Assembly: GCA_021775355.1 (NCBI GenBank)
Contig: JAJFHZ010000034.1
Location: forward strand, 186,001 to 250,000
Origin: Amylibacter sp.
GTDB taxonomy: Bacteria > Pseudomonadota > Alphaproteobacteria > Rhodobacterales > Rhodobacteraceae
Length of the DNA stretch: 64,000 nt
Direction: 5' to 3'
Part shown: one piece after another, positions 38,204-46,861 of the stretch
Layout of the letters: the number at the start of each line of letters is the position of its first letter
Position numbering within the stretch: the first letter of the stretch is position 1
Program-made: the position numbers and the translations under genes
Notes under the pieces: model-generated
The model's database searches: none
What the model saw: the letters and a program-made list of their open reading frames with translations, nothing else
Told to the model about the DNA's origin: nothing

Positions 38204-38410
38204 ATGATCAATAAAATATTCTTAGACCATCCACGTTCAGTTGACGAAACTTTCGGTCAACATTTTATATTCGCTTTGGGCTTTTCCATGACCCTGTTTG
38301 TGGCGGCGTTCGCAGCATTGCTACACGCGTTCATTCCCGCCGCTTGTGAAAAAACTGCCAGTACAATTATTAAAAGGCTTTACGCAAGAATTCATAACCG
38401 AGGAAATTGA
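38204..38410 (+). CDS. DUF6356-family small membrane protein
   Basis: A 68-residue protein starting MINKIFLDHPRSVDETFGQHF, with one membrane span (about 21-45, FALGFSMTLFVAAFAALLHAF) and a basic tail. This matches the short DUF6356 proteins common in alphaproteobacteria. The ATG at 38204 has AGGGG upstream; the frame continues upstream without a better start. No function is known. Confidence 0.8.
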   Translation: MINKIFLDHPRSVDETFGQHFIFALGFSMTLFVAAFAALLHAFIPAACEKTASTIIKRLYARIHNRGN

Positions 38411-38419
38411 GAGCCAGTG

Positions 38420-38752
38420 TTAATGTGTGCTGCTTGAAAACATATTGATCACAATGACGCCAAGGATAATAAACCCGATACCGATGTAGGCCGCCGCATC
38501 AAGACTTTGTTTAAAAAAGAACAGTCCTATCAGTGTGATAAAGACGATTCCTAACCCGGACCAGATTGCATAAACCACCCCGATAGGCATGTAGCGCAGG
38601 GTCAGTGCCAGAAAATAAAACGCGCCTGCAAACCCAATAATGACACCTAGGCTGGGCCAAAGCTTCGTGAATTCGTTACTGGCCTTCAGGCAGGCAGTAC
38701 CAAAGGTTTCAAAGATCACAGCGACAATCAGGTAGACAAATTGAACGGGCAT
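38420..38752 (-). CDS. Small multidrug resistance (SMR/EmrE-type) efflux protein
   Basis: A 110-residue protein with four membrane helices. Glu15 in VIFETFGTACLKAS is the conserved proton/drug-binding carboxylate of EmrE-type pumps, and YAIWSGLGIVFITLIG is the helix 3 signature. Members export quaternary ammonium compounds as dimers. It lies downstream of icd on the same strand, beyond a strong terminator, so it probably has its own promoter or depends on read-through. Confidence 0.93.
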   Translation of the reverse strand: MPVQFVYLIVAVIFETFGTACLKASNEFTKLWPSLGVIIGFAGAFYFLALTLRYMPIGVVYAIWSGLGIVFITLIGLFFFKQSLDAAAYIGIGFIILGVIVINMFSSSTH

Positions 38753-38764
38753 ATGGTGGCTCCA

Positions 38765-38797
38765 ACAAAAAAGGGCGACCCTGGTTAGGGCCGCCCT
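38765..38797 (-). terminator. Rho-independent terminator of icd
   Basis: On the minus strand, AGGGCG-GCCCT-AACC-AGGGT-CGCCCT forms a near-perfect 11-base stem with a four-base loop, followed directly by six Ts. It starts about 20 bases after the icd stop. Confidence 0.88.
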
Positions 38798-38818
38798 GAA
38801 ATGCTAGTCTGGTTTTTT

Positions 38819-40033
38819 TTATCCCACCAGCGCTTTGTTCAGATTTTCGTCAATTTTTTCCAGGAACCCTTCTGTGGTCAGCCAGCTTTGGTTCGGGCCA
38901 ACCAATAGCGCCAAGTCTTTGGTCATGTTGCCGGTTTCGACGGTGTCGACGATTACTTTTTCCAAAGTTTCGGCAAAACGCATCAATTGTGCATTGTCGT
39001 CCAGTTTGGCGCGGTGCTTCAGGCCACCAGTCCAAGCATAGATTGATGCGATAGAGTTGGTCGAAGTTGCTTCGCCTTTCTGGTGCTGACGGTAGTGACG
39101 TGTCACTGTGCCGTGCGCGGCTTCGGCTTCTACGATTTTTCCGTCCGGTGTCATCAACTGTGATGTCATCAAGCCAAGCGACCCGTAACCTTGGGCAACC
39201 GTATCTGACTGGACGTCACCATCGTAGTTTTTACAGGCCCAGACATAACCGCCGGACCATTTCATTGCCGCTGCTACCATATCGTCAATCAGACGATGTT
39301 CGTACCAGATGCCCGCTTTTTTGAACTGTTCTTCGAACTCTGCTTCATAAACTTCTTGAAAGATGTCTTTGAAGCGGCCGTCATAGGCTTTAAGAATGGT
39401 GTTTTTGGTGGAAAGATATACGGGCCACCCAAGGTTTAACCCATAGTTCAAAGATGCGCGGGCAAAGTCGTAAATCGATTTGTCCAGATTATACATCGCC
39501 ATGGTCACGCCAGAGTCCGGTGCATCAAATACTTCTTTTTCAATCACGGTGCCGTCTGCGCCTTCGAACTTTATGGTGATTTTGCCGGCACCCGGGAACC
39601 GAAAATCTGTAGCTTTGTACTGATCACCATAAGCATGACGCCCGACAACGATGGGCTTTGTCCAACCCGGGACCAAGCGCGGTACGTTTCGGCAAATGAT
39701 TGGTTGGCGGAAAATAACACCGCCCAGAATGTTGCGAATGGTTCCGTTCGGGCTGCGCCACATCTTTTTCAGGCCAAATTCCTCTACACGTGCTTCATCG
39801 GGGGTGATGGTTGCACATTTTACACCGACGCCGTATTTTTTAATCGCTTCGGCGGCATCGATTGTGATCTGGTCATCGGTTTCGTCGCGTGTTTCCATGC
39901 CAAGGTCATAGTATTTCAGGTCGATATCCAGATATGGCAATATCAGTTTGTCTTTGATGAATTGCCAGATAATGCGTGTCATTTCATCGCCATCTAATTC
40001 GACGACGGGGTTATCTACTTTGATCTTGGTCAT
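38819..40033 (-). CDS. icd: NADP-dependent isocitrate dehydrogenase
   Basis: Converts isocitrate to 2-oxoglutarate in the TCA cycle, giving NADPH. At 404 residues it is the homodimeric, eukaryote-like type common in alphaproteobacteria, opening with [16 protein letters not shown] and containing the substrate motif [14 protein letters not shown] and the metal/cofactor region around [24 protein letters not shown]. An AGAGG ribosome site precedes the ATG and a strong terminator follows. Citrate synthase is at 53728 in the same window but not linked. Confidence 0.97.
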   Translation of the reverse strand: MTKIKVDNPVVELDGDEMTRIIWQFIKDKLILPYLDIDLKYYDLGMETRDETDDQITIDAAEAIKKYGVGVKCATITPDEARVEEFGLKKMWRSPNGTIRNILGGVIFRQPIICRNVPRLVPGWTKPIVVGRHAYGDQYKATDFRFPGAGKITIKFEGADGTVIEKEVFDAPDSGVTMAMYNLDKSIYDFARASLNYGLNLGWPVYLSTKNTILKAYDGRFKDIFQEVYEAEFEEQFKKAGIWYEHRLIDDMVAAAMKWSGGYVWACKNYDGDVQSDTVAQGYGSLGLMTSQLMTPDGKIVEAEAAHGTVTRHYRQHQKGEATSTNSIASIYAWTGGLKHRAKLDDNAQLMRFAETLEKVIVDTVETGNMTKDLALLVGPNQSWLTTEGFLEKIDENLNKALVG

Positions 40034-40203
40034 GTGGAACCTCTGTTTACTTAGAATTGGAACTTGGGGCTTGTTAACGCATCTTTTCGTAAATGGAAAG
40101 AGCGGTATACGAATGTATACAGCTTGGTGATATATGTCGCAGCTTGCACTTAGTTCGCGGCGAGCGTATCACGCATCGGATACAAATTGGAGTCTTATAA
40201 GTT

Positions 40204-40974
40204 ATGTCGGGCACAGATCATGCACAGGCCACTGATTGGAGCGGGCCACAACCAAGTTTTATCCTTGTGGAGCCGCAAATGGGTGAAAATATCGGTGCAG
40301 CGGCGCGTGCAATGTATAATTTCGGGCTGGAATGGATGCGTATTGTCAATCCGCGTGATGGTTGGCCCAATCAGAAAGCCACTACAATGGCTTCGGGTGC
40401 TGCGCGGGTGTTGGATCAGGTGCGCTTGACGCAAACGACAGCAGAGGCATGCGATGATCTGCATTATGTCTTTGCTACAACCGCGCGTAGCCGTGATTTG
40501 ACCAAACCCGTCATGACACCTGAACGTGCGATGATGCATGCACGAGCTTTAATTGCCGAAGGGAAAAAAGTCGGGGTTTTATTCGGTCCGGAACGGGCAG
40601 GGTTGGCAAATGACGATGTGGTGCGCGCGAACGCGTTGATTTCCGTGCCGGTGAATCCGGCTTTTGCGTCATTGAACCTAGCACAATGCGTGCTGTTGTT
40701 AGCCTATGAATGGTGCAGAAAGGATGCGGACCTGCCACCCGAAGCAATGGCATTGGCCGGTACGGATTTTGCGACAGTTATAGAAGTGGAAAAATTGTCG
40801 GAACGTTTAGAGAAACGCTTGCGTGACAGGCGGTTTTTTTGGCCTGAAGATAAAGCCGAAAGTATGCGTTTGAATCTGCGCAACCTGTTTTCGCGTATGG
40901 CCCTGACAGGGGCGGATGTGCGTACGCTGCACGGTGTGTTTCGGGCATTGGTAAAAAGAGCAGAGGATGACTAG
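40204..40974 (+). CDS. TrmJ-like tRNA (cytidine/uridine-2'-O-)-methyltransferase
   Basis: A SPOUT-class RNA 2'-O-methyltransferase of 256 residues. Knot motifs appear in order: EPQMGENIGAAARAMYNFGL (motif 1, with the catalytic Arg), VGVLFGPERAGLANDD (motif 2) and ISVPVNPAFASLNLAQCVLL (motif 3). A helical C-terminal extension is typical of TrmJ, which acts at position 32 of the tRNA anticodon loop. GGAG lies about 11 bases before the ATG. The long helical tail and motif spacing favour TrmJ over RlmB. Confidence 0.87.
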   Translation: MSGTDHAQATDWSGPQPSFILVEPQMGENIGAAARAMYNFGLEWMRIVNPRDGWPNQKATTMASGAARVLDQVRLTQTTAEACDDLHYVFATTARSRDLTKPVMTPERAMMHARALIAEGKKVGVLFGPERAGLANDDVVRANALISVPVNPAFASLNLAQCVLLLAYEWCRKDADLPPEAMALAGTDFATVIEVEKLSERLEKRLRDRRFFWPEDKAESMRLNLRNLFSRMALTGADVRTLHGVFRALVKRAEDD

Positions 40975-41032
40975 CACGGCTTGCCGCCATAAAGGTTTAC
41001 CCCTAAATTAGCGCAAAATGGAGAACACCCCC

Positions 41033-42166
41033 ATGAGCAAGAAACGCAGCATTTTCGAAGATGTATCCAACGATACACCAAAACAAGACACCCCAAAAGG
41101 CGGATTGATCGATCAAGGGCGCAGTGGTGCACGATTGGGCGTTTCCATATGGCTACTGATTTTGTTTGCACTGGTTGCGGTGATGATTGTTGTTGGCGGT
41201 TTGACCCGCTTGACCGACAGTGGTTTGTCGATCACGGAATGGGACTTGGTCAAAGGGGCTATTCCACCAACGAATGACTACGCATGGGCGATGGCGTTCG
41301 ATAAGTATAAGAATTCACCCGAGTATACCCTGCAAAATACAGGTATGATGTTGGAAGAGTTCAAGAATATATTTTGGTGGGAGTGGGGGCACCGCCAATT
41401 GGGACGCTTTGTTGGGCTTGTCTGGGCGGTTGGGTTCATATTCTTTGCGGTGACAAAACGCATCCCAAAAGGTTGGGCGCCGCGTTTGCTATTCATCGGT
41501 TTCTTGGGCGGTTTGCAAGGGGCCATTGGCTGGTGGATGGTATCGTCAGGTTTGACGGGTCGTATGGTCGATGTGGCCTCTTACCGGTTGGCCATACATC
41601 TGGGATTGGCTTTTGTTATTTTGTGTTCCATCGCGTGGTTGATATGGCTGTTGCGCCGTAAAGAGGCTGAATTGCTGCAGGCCCGCAGGCAGGCGGATAC
41701 CATGCTTTCACGTTTGGGAAAAGTGCTGCTGGTTCTGGCTATTGCCCAAGTATTGTTGGGAGCCTTGGTTGCAGGCATTGACGCGGGGCGTGGCTATATC
41801 GATTGGCCGATGATGAACGGGGAATTCCTACCGTCTGAAAGCTTTGATTATACGCCATTTTGGACGAATTTCTTTGAAAATCCCGCGTTGGTGCAGTTCA
41901 ATCATCGCATGTTGGGGTATATCGTTTTTTTAGTTTCCATTTGGGTCTGGTTCAAAAGCCGTGCATCGGCGTTACGATCTGTAAAGCAAGCCTTTGATTG
42001 GGTTCTGGTTGCGGTCTTTGGTCAAATAGTATTGGGCATCGGTACCGTTCTTTATGCAGCACCATGGCACATTGCTATCGTGCACCAAATAGGGGCCATT
42101 TTTGTAATAATCCTGATGTTAAGAGCCTGTTTTGTATCGACATACCCTAAGGCGCAAAGTTTGTAA
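41033..42166 (+). CDS. ctaA: Heme A synthase (COX15/CtaA family)
   Basis: Oxidises heme O to heme A for aa3-type cytochrome oxidase. The 377-residue protein has about eight membrane helices. The first extracytoplasmic signature reads GGLTRLTDSGLSITEWDLVKGAIPP, with WEWGHRQLGR and FNHRMLGY supplying heme-ligand histidines. The ATG at 41033 is chosen for GGAG upstream; an ATG at 41018 is an alternative. It follows the trmJ-like gene by about 60 bases on the same strand. Confidence 0.95.
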   Translation: MSKKRSIFEDVSNDTPKQDTPKGGLIDQGRSGARLGVSIWLLILFALVAVMIVVGGLTRLTDSGLSITEWDLVKGAIPPTNDYAWAMAFDKYKNSPEYTLQNTGMMLEEFKNIFWWEWGHRQLGRFVGLVWAVGFIFFAVTKRIPKGWAPRLLFIGFLGGLQGAIGWWMVSSGLTGRMVDVASYRLAIHLGLAFVILCSIAWLIWLLRRKEAELLQARRQADTMLSRLGKVLLVLAIAQVLLGALVAGIDAGRGYIDWPMMNGEFLPSESFDYTPFWTNFFENPALVQFNHRMLGYIVFLVSIWVWFKSRASALRSVKQAFDWVLVAVFGQIVLGIGTVLYAAPWHIAIVHQIGAIFVIILMLRACFVSTYPKAQSL

Positions 42167-42191
42167 TTATAACGAATGATAACATCTTGAT

Positions 42192-42311
42192 ATGCATATC
42201 ATTGTCGTAGGCGCGGGTATCATCGATGCCTCTATTGCTTATCATCTTACAAAGTGTGGGGCAGGTAACCATTCTTGAAAATCCAGCCCTGTAGGTGGTG
42301 CCAGCGGATAA
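42192..42311 (+). pseudogene. Remnant of an FAD-dependent (DAO-family) oxidoreductase
   Basis: The first 22 codons give MHIIVVGAGII followed by ASIAYHLTK, the dinucleotide fold of D-amino-acid-oxidase-like flavoproteins, though the third Gly of GxGxxG is Asp. One frameshift then moves VTILENPA into a second frame (from 42265), and another moves GGASG into a third (42294-42308), ending at a stop. Nothing of the other 300 or more expected residues remains. Confidence 0.75.
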
Positions 42312-42413
42312 TCGCCCCAATCGCTTTAAGTAAGATTGAAAGTGGTATGTTTCGCTTTCAATTCAAGTAAATAAAGCGAATAGTTTGTAAAACCACAAAG
42401 CAGGAGATCCGTC

Positions 42414-43184
42414 ATGCAACAAAGTGAACGCGCAAGAATATTTAAAGACTTGCATATCAAATCCGATCCGATTGTTCTGTTCAATGTGTGGGACCCGGGC
42501 AGTGCGTTGATTGTCGCAAGCGCAGAGGCAAAAGCGATTGCTACCGGCAGTTGGCCTGTTGCGGCGGCGTTCGGCTATGCGGATGGTGAGAATATTCCAC
42601 TGTCGATGGTCACGGAAAATCTACGGCGTATCGTGGGGGCGGTTGATTTGCCTGTGAGTTCCGACATTGAAGGCGGTTACGGGGTGGCGCCTGCGGCAGT
42701 CGCCAAGACGGTACGTGAAATTGTGCAGGCAGGTGCCGTTGGCTTTAACTTTGAGGATCAAATTGTGGGTGGTGAAGGGCTGCATGCACTTGATTTGCAA
42801 AGCAGCCGTATTCTAGCTGCGCGCGAAGCGGCGGATCAGATTGTATCAGGTGTCTATGTCAATGCGCGCACGGATATATTCCTGAAGGCAAAGCCTGATA
42901 CGCATACAGATGCGATGTTGGATGATGCCCTGGAACGGGCGCAAGCTTTTGCGAAGGCGGGGGCGGACGGTTTTTTTGCGCCTGGTCTTGCGGATACTGC
43001 CCTGATTAAACGCCTGTGTGCGGAATGCCCGCTACCGGTAAATATCATTGCATTGCCGCATGTGCCGGATGCGGCGACATTGGCGGATTGTGGTGTGGCG
43101 CGGATTAGCTATGGGCCAGTGCCATATCGCAAGATGGCTGCTTGGCTGGAAGAACAGGCGCGGGTGGCTATTTCGTATCGTTAG
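42414..43184 (+). CDS. Isocitrate lyase / PEP mutase-family protein
   Basis: A 256-residue TIM-barrel enzyme. The metal/substrate motif is SSDIEGGYG, followed by GFNFEDQIVGGEGLH and VNARTDIFL, all typical of the PEP mutase/ICL superfamily. The KKCGH loop of true isocitrate lyase is absent, so it more likely cleaves or rearranges a different 2- or 3-carboxyl substrate. A GGAGA ribosome site precedes the ATG. It stands alone between a decayed flavoprotein gene and an IS remnant. Confidence 0.88.
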   Translation: MQQSERARIFKDLHIKSDPIVLFNVWDPGSALIVASAEAKAIATGSWPVAAAFGYADGENIPLSMVTENLRRIVGAVDLPVSSDIEGGYGVAPAAVAKTVREIVQAGAVGFNFEDQIVGGEGLHALDLQSSRILAAREAADQIVSGVYVNARTDIFLKAKPDTHTDAMLDDALERAQAFAKAGADGFFAPGLADTALIKRLCAECPLPVNIIALPHVPDAATLADCGVARISYGPVPYRKMAAWLEEQARVAISYR

Positions 43185-43225
43185 GGGGGACTTGATTTAA
43201 AAGTTGACCATCCCTTTTAGACCGA

Positions 43226-43294
43226 TCACGCTACATAGACTGCCGGGCTGATATTCCCAAGTGCAGTGTGCCTGCGCCTTGCTTGTTTAAATTC
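43226..43294 (-). mobile_element. IS3-family transposase 3' remnant
   Basis: On the minus strand, 22 codons give FKQARRRHTALGNISPAVYVA and a stop, the C-terminal signature of IS3-group OrfB (…RRHSALGxxSPxxFE…). The frame is broken just upstream by a stop, and no terminal inverted repeats or full OrfB were found, so only a scar of the element remains. Confidence 0.7.
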
Positions 43295-43415
43295 TTATGT
43301 ATCATATATTCTGTTCTTCATCGATAGGGTTTCAAATTTCTGGCAAGCACGTTATCAATAAAACAGTTATTGCACGATCAACTTCGTAAATTTATTACCA
43401 ATTAGGGGAACCAAC

Positions 43416-44282
43416 ATGAATTACAATTTCTTTGCAAAAATGATTATGGGTATCTTTGTACTGGTGTATCCAGCCATGTCTTTGGCAGGGGGTGCTTTGG
43501 CCATTGATCAAAAGAAAGGCGATCAATGGGGGTGGGCCATTGATTATCCTCAACAATCCGAAGCAAATGAACGCGCACTGAAAGAATGCGGCGAGGGTTG
43601 TTACATTGCCCTTGAGTTTTCCAACGGCTGTGCCGCTTATGCCGCAGATCAGACAGAAGGCTCAACTGTATGGGGTTGGGGGCGGGCCGCCAGTGAAGGT
43701 GAAGCCAAATCAATTGCTAGCCAATCCTGTTCAAGCCGGGGTGGCACCAGTTGCCTTATCCGAAGCTGGGGATGCCATTCTGCCGAAAACGAGGTTGCCC
43801 AAGAGCCATTTATTGCATTTGTAATGGTTGATCTGAAAATGGCTGCCGAAAACAGTAAAACTCGGTTTTGTGGTTATACCAGTGTTTCGCCAGCTGAAGA
43901 GTATTTTTACAGTAACTTCGTATATACCATTTTCTTTTGGGATGAGCATTTCGGTACAGAAATGAAAGCATCTTTTTTAAGGACCAGTGAAACGGGAGGC
44001 TTATCTGTTGCATCGAACCCGGTCATGCAACGCTTCTTACCCCATATTGAAGGAAACCCCGCGTATGGAAACAGGGATACAAGGGCCGAATATTATCGCG
44101 GTATTGAAGCCCGCTACTCTACCGATGCTTTGGGCAGGTATTGGAATTTTGCAGGCGACATTCTAAAAGTCGGGGATGGCTTAACCGTTGAAAATTTAAC
44201 TGAGTTCTATTGCAGGTTCATGGTTGAAAAAAACCGTGGCTACGGGTTTAACATGAATGTTGTCAATGTGGGTAAATTTTAA
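43416..44282 (+). CDS. Secreted DUF4189-domain protein with an unassigned C-terminal domain
   Basis: A signal peptide covers about residues 1-24 (cut near SLAG). Residues 26-115 match DUF4189: ALAIDQ, WGWAID and a repeated EANERALKECG / EAKSIASQSC pattern with paired cysteines, including the C-X-C-rich segment ending WGCHSA. Residues 120-288 form a further region I do not recognise, with Cys and aromatic residues and many charged positions. An AGGGG ribosome site precedes the ATG. It is flanked by an IS scar and lower-GC DNA. Periplasmic or secreted; function unknown. Confidence 0.75.
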   Translation: MNYNFFAKMIMGIFVLVYPAMSLAGGALAIDQKKGDQWGWAIDYPQQSEANERALKECGEGCYIALEFSNGCAAYAADQTEGSTVWGWGRAASEGEAKSIASQSCSSRGGTSCLIRSWGCHSAENEVAQEPFIAFVMVDLKMAAENSKTRFCGYTSVSPAEEYFYSNFVYTIFFWDEHFGTEMKASFLRTSETGGLSVASNPVMQRFLPHIEGNPAYGNRDTRAEYYRGIEARYSTDALGRYWNFAGDILKVGDGLTVENLTEFYCRFMVEKNRGYGFNMNVVNVGKF

Positions 44283-44352
44283 CGTAAATACTTACTATTC
44301 AAACCAAACAGGCAAACATTGTTGGCACATATCCGCTTTACGATATAATTAC

Positions 44353-44390
44353 ACGGGTTTTGTGTAACCCTTAAATTACTGCAAACCCGT
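44353..44390. terminator. Inverted repeat between convergent genes
   Basis: ACGGGTTT and AAACCCGT form an 8-base perfect inverted repeat with a 22-base loop, placed between the convergent DUF4189 and enoyl-CoA hydratase genes. A second, nested GGGTT/AACCC hairpin overlaps the left arm. A termination role is inference; no clear T run is present. Confidence 0.35.
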
Positions 44391-44401
44391 TGCGCATCTC
44401 G

Positions 44402-45196
44402 TTAGGGGTTTTGCCAAGTCGGTTCGCGTTTTTCCAGAAAAGCGGCCACACCTTCGGCAGTGTCTTTATACATCATATTGGCGGCCATAACTTCGCCTGT
44501 ATAATTGTAAGCTTCACTTATAGGCATTTGAAGTTGTTCATAAAATGCCTGTTTTCCAATCTTTACGGCTTTGCCGAGTTTGCCCGCTACTGTCTGGGCA
44601 AGTTGTAAGGTTTCAGCGTCTAATGCGCCTTCGTGAACGGACATGTTTATCAGACCATAAGCTTCGGCTTCTTGTGCTGACATAAACCGCCCCGTGGTCA
44701 GCATTTCAAACGCGCGTTTGCGTGGGATGTTGCGCGACAGGGCCACCATAGGGGTGGAACAGAACAGACCGATGTTGACGCCGTTCACACCAAAGCGTGT
44801 AGTATCTGCCGCTACGGCCATATCGCATGTGGCAACCAACTGGCAGCCTGCGGCGGTGGCTATGCCGTGAACTTGGGCGATCACCGGTTGGGGCAGGGTC
44901 AGGATGCGTTGCATCAGGGCACCGCAACGCGAAAACAGATCATTGAAATAGGTTTGCCCAGCATCATCAGCAGCCCGCGCCGCAGTCATTTCTTTTAAAT
45001 CATGGCCTGCACAAAAAGCTTTGCCGGTGCCGCGCAGGATAATCGCACGGATTTTTGGGTTTCCGGCAATGGTATCAAGTTCGGCGTGAAGTGTTGCAAG
45101 CATCGCGTCCGACAGAGCATTCAGAGATTTTGGCGTGTTCAATGTCAGGATCGTTACGTCATTTTTGTCTTCGCGCAGTAAAATATCTTGGGTCAT
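44402..45196 (-). CDS. Crotonase-fold protein (ECHDC3-like enoyl-CoA hydratase family)
   Basis: A 264-residue crotonase. RGTGKAFCAGHDLKEM is the oxyanion-hole segment and ATAAGCQLVATCDMAV the second CoA-binding loop. The residues equal to the two catalytic glutamates of classical enoyl-CoA hydratase appear as Gln (AGCQL) and Gly (NGVNIGL), and GLFCSTP is the ECHDC3-type sequence, so normal hydration is doubtful. The ATG at 45196 has AAGG seven bases upstream. It diverges from the thioesterase gene by 45 bases. Confidence 0.87.
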   Translation of the reverse strand: MTQDILLREDKNDVTILTLNTPKSLNALSDAMLATLHAELDTIAGNPKIRAIILRGTGKAFCAGHDLKEMTAARAADDAGQTYFNDLFSRCGALMQRILTLPQPVIAQVHGIATAAGCQLVATCDMAVAADTTRFGVNGVNIGLFCSTPMVALSRNIPRKRAFEMLTTGRFMSAQEAEAYGLINMSVHEGALDAETLQLAQTVAGKLGKAVKIGKQAFYEQLQMPISEAYNYTGEVMAANMMYKDTAEGVAAFLEKREPTWQNP

Positions 45197-45241
45197 GGGG
45201 GAAACCTTAGTAAAGCTGTTGTGTTTACAAAAGGGTGACAT

Positions 45242-45661
45242 ATGGAACTGAAGATGACAATCGCGGAAATTACCGCGTTTCTGGAAAAAGTATTTCCGCA
45301 GATTGATAAAGATTTTGATGTTCTATCATTGTCTGTGGATGAAGTTGTTGTGCGCATGAATGTAAAAGACCGCCATTTGCGTCCGGGCGGCACTGTTTCA
45401 GGCCCCTCTATGTTCGCACTTGCGGATGTGTCTTATTATATCGCGACATTGGCGCTTATCGGGCCAGAGGCCCTGACTGTGACCACGAACTGTTCAATAG
45501 ATTTCATGCGCAAACCGGGCCCAACTGATATGATTGCAAAGGCACGCGTGCTGAAATTGGGGCGTACATTATCCGTGGGCGATGTATTGTTGTATTCAGA
45601 AGGTATGGATGCGCCTGTGGCGCGGGCGAATTTGACATATGCAATCCCGCCAAAACTGTAA
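45242..45661 (+). CDS. PaaI-family hotdog thioesterase
   Basis: A 139-residue hotdog-fold protein with the family segment LRPGGTVSGPSMFALADVSYYIA and the C-terminal strands VTTNCSIDFMRKPGPTDMIAKARVLKLGR. Members hydrolyse acyl- or aryl-CoA thioesters. GGTGA lies just before the ATG. It diverges from the crotonase gene and precedes rplM; in Rhodobacterales this trio is often found together. Substrate unknown. Confidence 0.88.
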   Translation: MELKMTIAEITAFLEKVFPQIDKDFDVLSLSVDEVVVRMNVKDRHLRPGGTVSGPSMFALADVSYYIATLALIGPEALTVTTNCSIDFMRKPGPTDMIAKARVLKLGRTLSVGDVLLYSEGMDAPVARANLTYAIPPKL

Positions 45662-45812
45662 TTATATGGGGTATTATTATACCTAATTTACAACGCATTG
45701 AATACATTGATATATTTAGAGTTTTGTTGTATTGACTTGACGCGTGAAACCCTTAGAACCCCCATATCAGTTTCGGCGCGACATCAGCGCCATCACCAAA
45801 GGTATGAAACCC

Positions 45813-46280
45813 ATGAAAACTTTTTCAGCTACTCCTGCTGATATTGATAAAAAATGGCTTATCATTGATGCCGAAGGCATCGTGTTGGGTCGTTTGGCAT
45901 CAATTATCGCTATGCGCTTACGTGGCAAGCACAAGCCAACATTCACACCGTCCATGGATATGGGCGACAATGTGATCGTTATCAATGCGGACAAAGTCCA
46001 ATTAACGGGTAAAAAACGCACAGATAAAATCCACTACTGGCATACAGGCCACCCGGGCGGGATCAAGCAGCGTACTGCCGGTCAGATCCTGGAAGGTAAA
46101 TTCCCGGAACGCTTATTGGAAAAAGCCGTGCAGCGTATGTTGCCGGGCGGTCCTTTATCACGCGAACAAATGCGCAACCTGCGTATTTATGCCGGTGTTG
46201 ACCACCCGCATGAAGCCCAAAACCCAGAAGTTCTGGACGTTAAAGCCATGAACCCTAAAAACACGCGGAGCCAGTCATGA
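45813..46280 (+). CDS. rplM: 50S ribosomal protein L13
   Basis: The 155-residue protein starts [20 protein letters not shown] and contains [20 protein letters not shown] and HTGHPGG, all characteristic of L13. The frame is open from 45744, but the ATG at 45813 matches the family and has AAAGG upstream. TTGACT at 45732-45737 in the upstream region could be a promoter -35 element. Its stop overlaps the rpsI start (ATGA). Confidence 0.97.
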   Translation: MKTFSATPADIDKKWLIIDAEGIVLGRLASIIAMRLRGKHKPTFTPSMDMGDNVIVINADKVQLTGKKRTDKIHYWHTGHPGGIKQRTAGQILEGKFPERLLEKAVQRMLPGGPLSREQMRNLRIYAGVDHPHEAQNPEVLDVKAMNPKNTRSQS

Positions 46281-46786
46281 GCGACGAAATCAAATCCTTG
46301 GACGATCTAAAAGAAGCTGTGGGCGAATTGCCTGCCGCTGATGTATCAGCCGCAGAAGCGGTTTCCGCTGCGATTACACGTGAACCACAACGTGACGAAC
46401 TGGGCCGTTCTTACGCGACCGGCAAACGTAAAGATGCGGTTGCCCGTGTTTGGATCAAACCGGGTTCCGGCAAAGTGACAGTAAACGGTCGCGAGATGAA
46501 CAAATACTTTGCACGTCCCGTGTTGCAAATGGTTCTGGCGCAACCTTTCACCGTTGCCGGTGTTGAAGGTGAATTTGACGTAATGGCAACTGTAAAAGGT
46601 GGCGGTCTGTCAGGCCAAGCCGGTGCGGTTAAGCACGGTATTTCCAAAGCTTTGCAACTATATGAGCCATCCTTGCGCGGTGCGTTGAAAGCGGCAGGCT
46701 TCCTGACACGCGATGCCCGCGTTGTTGAGCGTAAGAAATACGGTAAAGCCAAAGCGCGTAAGAGCTTCCAGTTCTCAAAACGCTAG
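46277..46786 (+). CDS. rpsI: 30S ribosomal protein S9
   Basis: The S9 core begins near [15 protein letters not shown] (about 46-60) and ends with the expected [11 protein letters not shown], whose basic tail reaches the P-site tRNA. About 40 residues of acidic, Ala-rich N-terminal extension precede the core, a trait seen in alphaproteobacterial S9. Its ATG overlaps the L13 stop by four bases and a terminator follows. Confidence 0.97.
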   Translation: MSDEIKSLDDLKEAVGELPAADVSAAEAVSAAITREPQRDELGRSYATGKRKDAVARVWIKPGSGKVTVNGREMNKYFARPVLQMVLAQPFTVAGVEGEFDVMATVKGGGLSGQAGAVKHGISKALQLYEPSLRGALKAAGFLTRDARVVERKKYGKAKARKSFQFSKR

Positions 46787-46806
46787 ATTACTTGCGATAT
46801 TTTTTC

Positions 46807-46835
46807 AAAGGGCTGGCGTTTCGCTGGCCCTTTTT
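46807..46835 (+). terminator. Rho-independent terminator of rplM-rpsI
   Basis: AAAGGGC and GCCCTTT pair around an inner GCG-TTT-CGC stem and the right arm runs into five Ts. It begins about 20 bases after the rpsI stop. Confidence 0.8.
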
Positions 46836-46861
46836 GTTTCAACAGTTAGAAAGTTAATCAC

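Noticed and set aside
42414..43184. Calling the PEP-mutase-like protein isocitrate lyase
   Set aside because: The KKCGH active-site loop is absent and the protein is much shorter than AceA.
45732..45760. A firm sigma-70 promoter for rplM
   Set aside because: TTGACT is clear but no -10 hexamer sits at 16-18 bases, so it is only mentioned with the gene.
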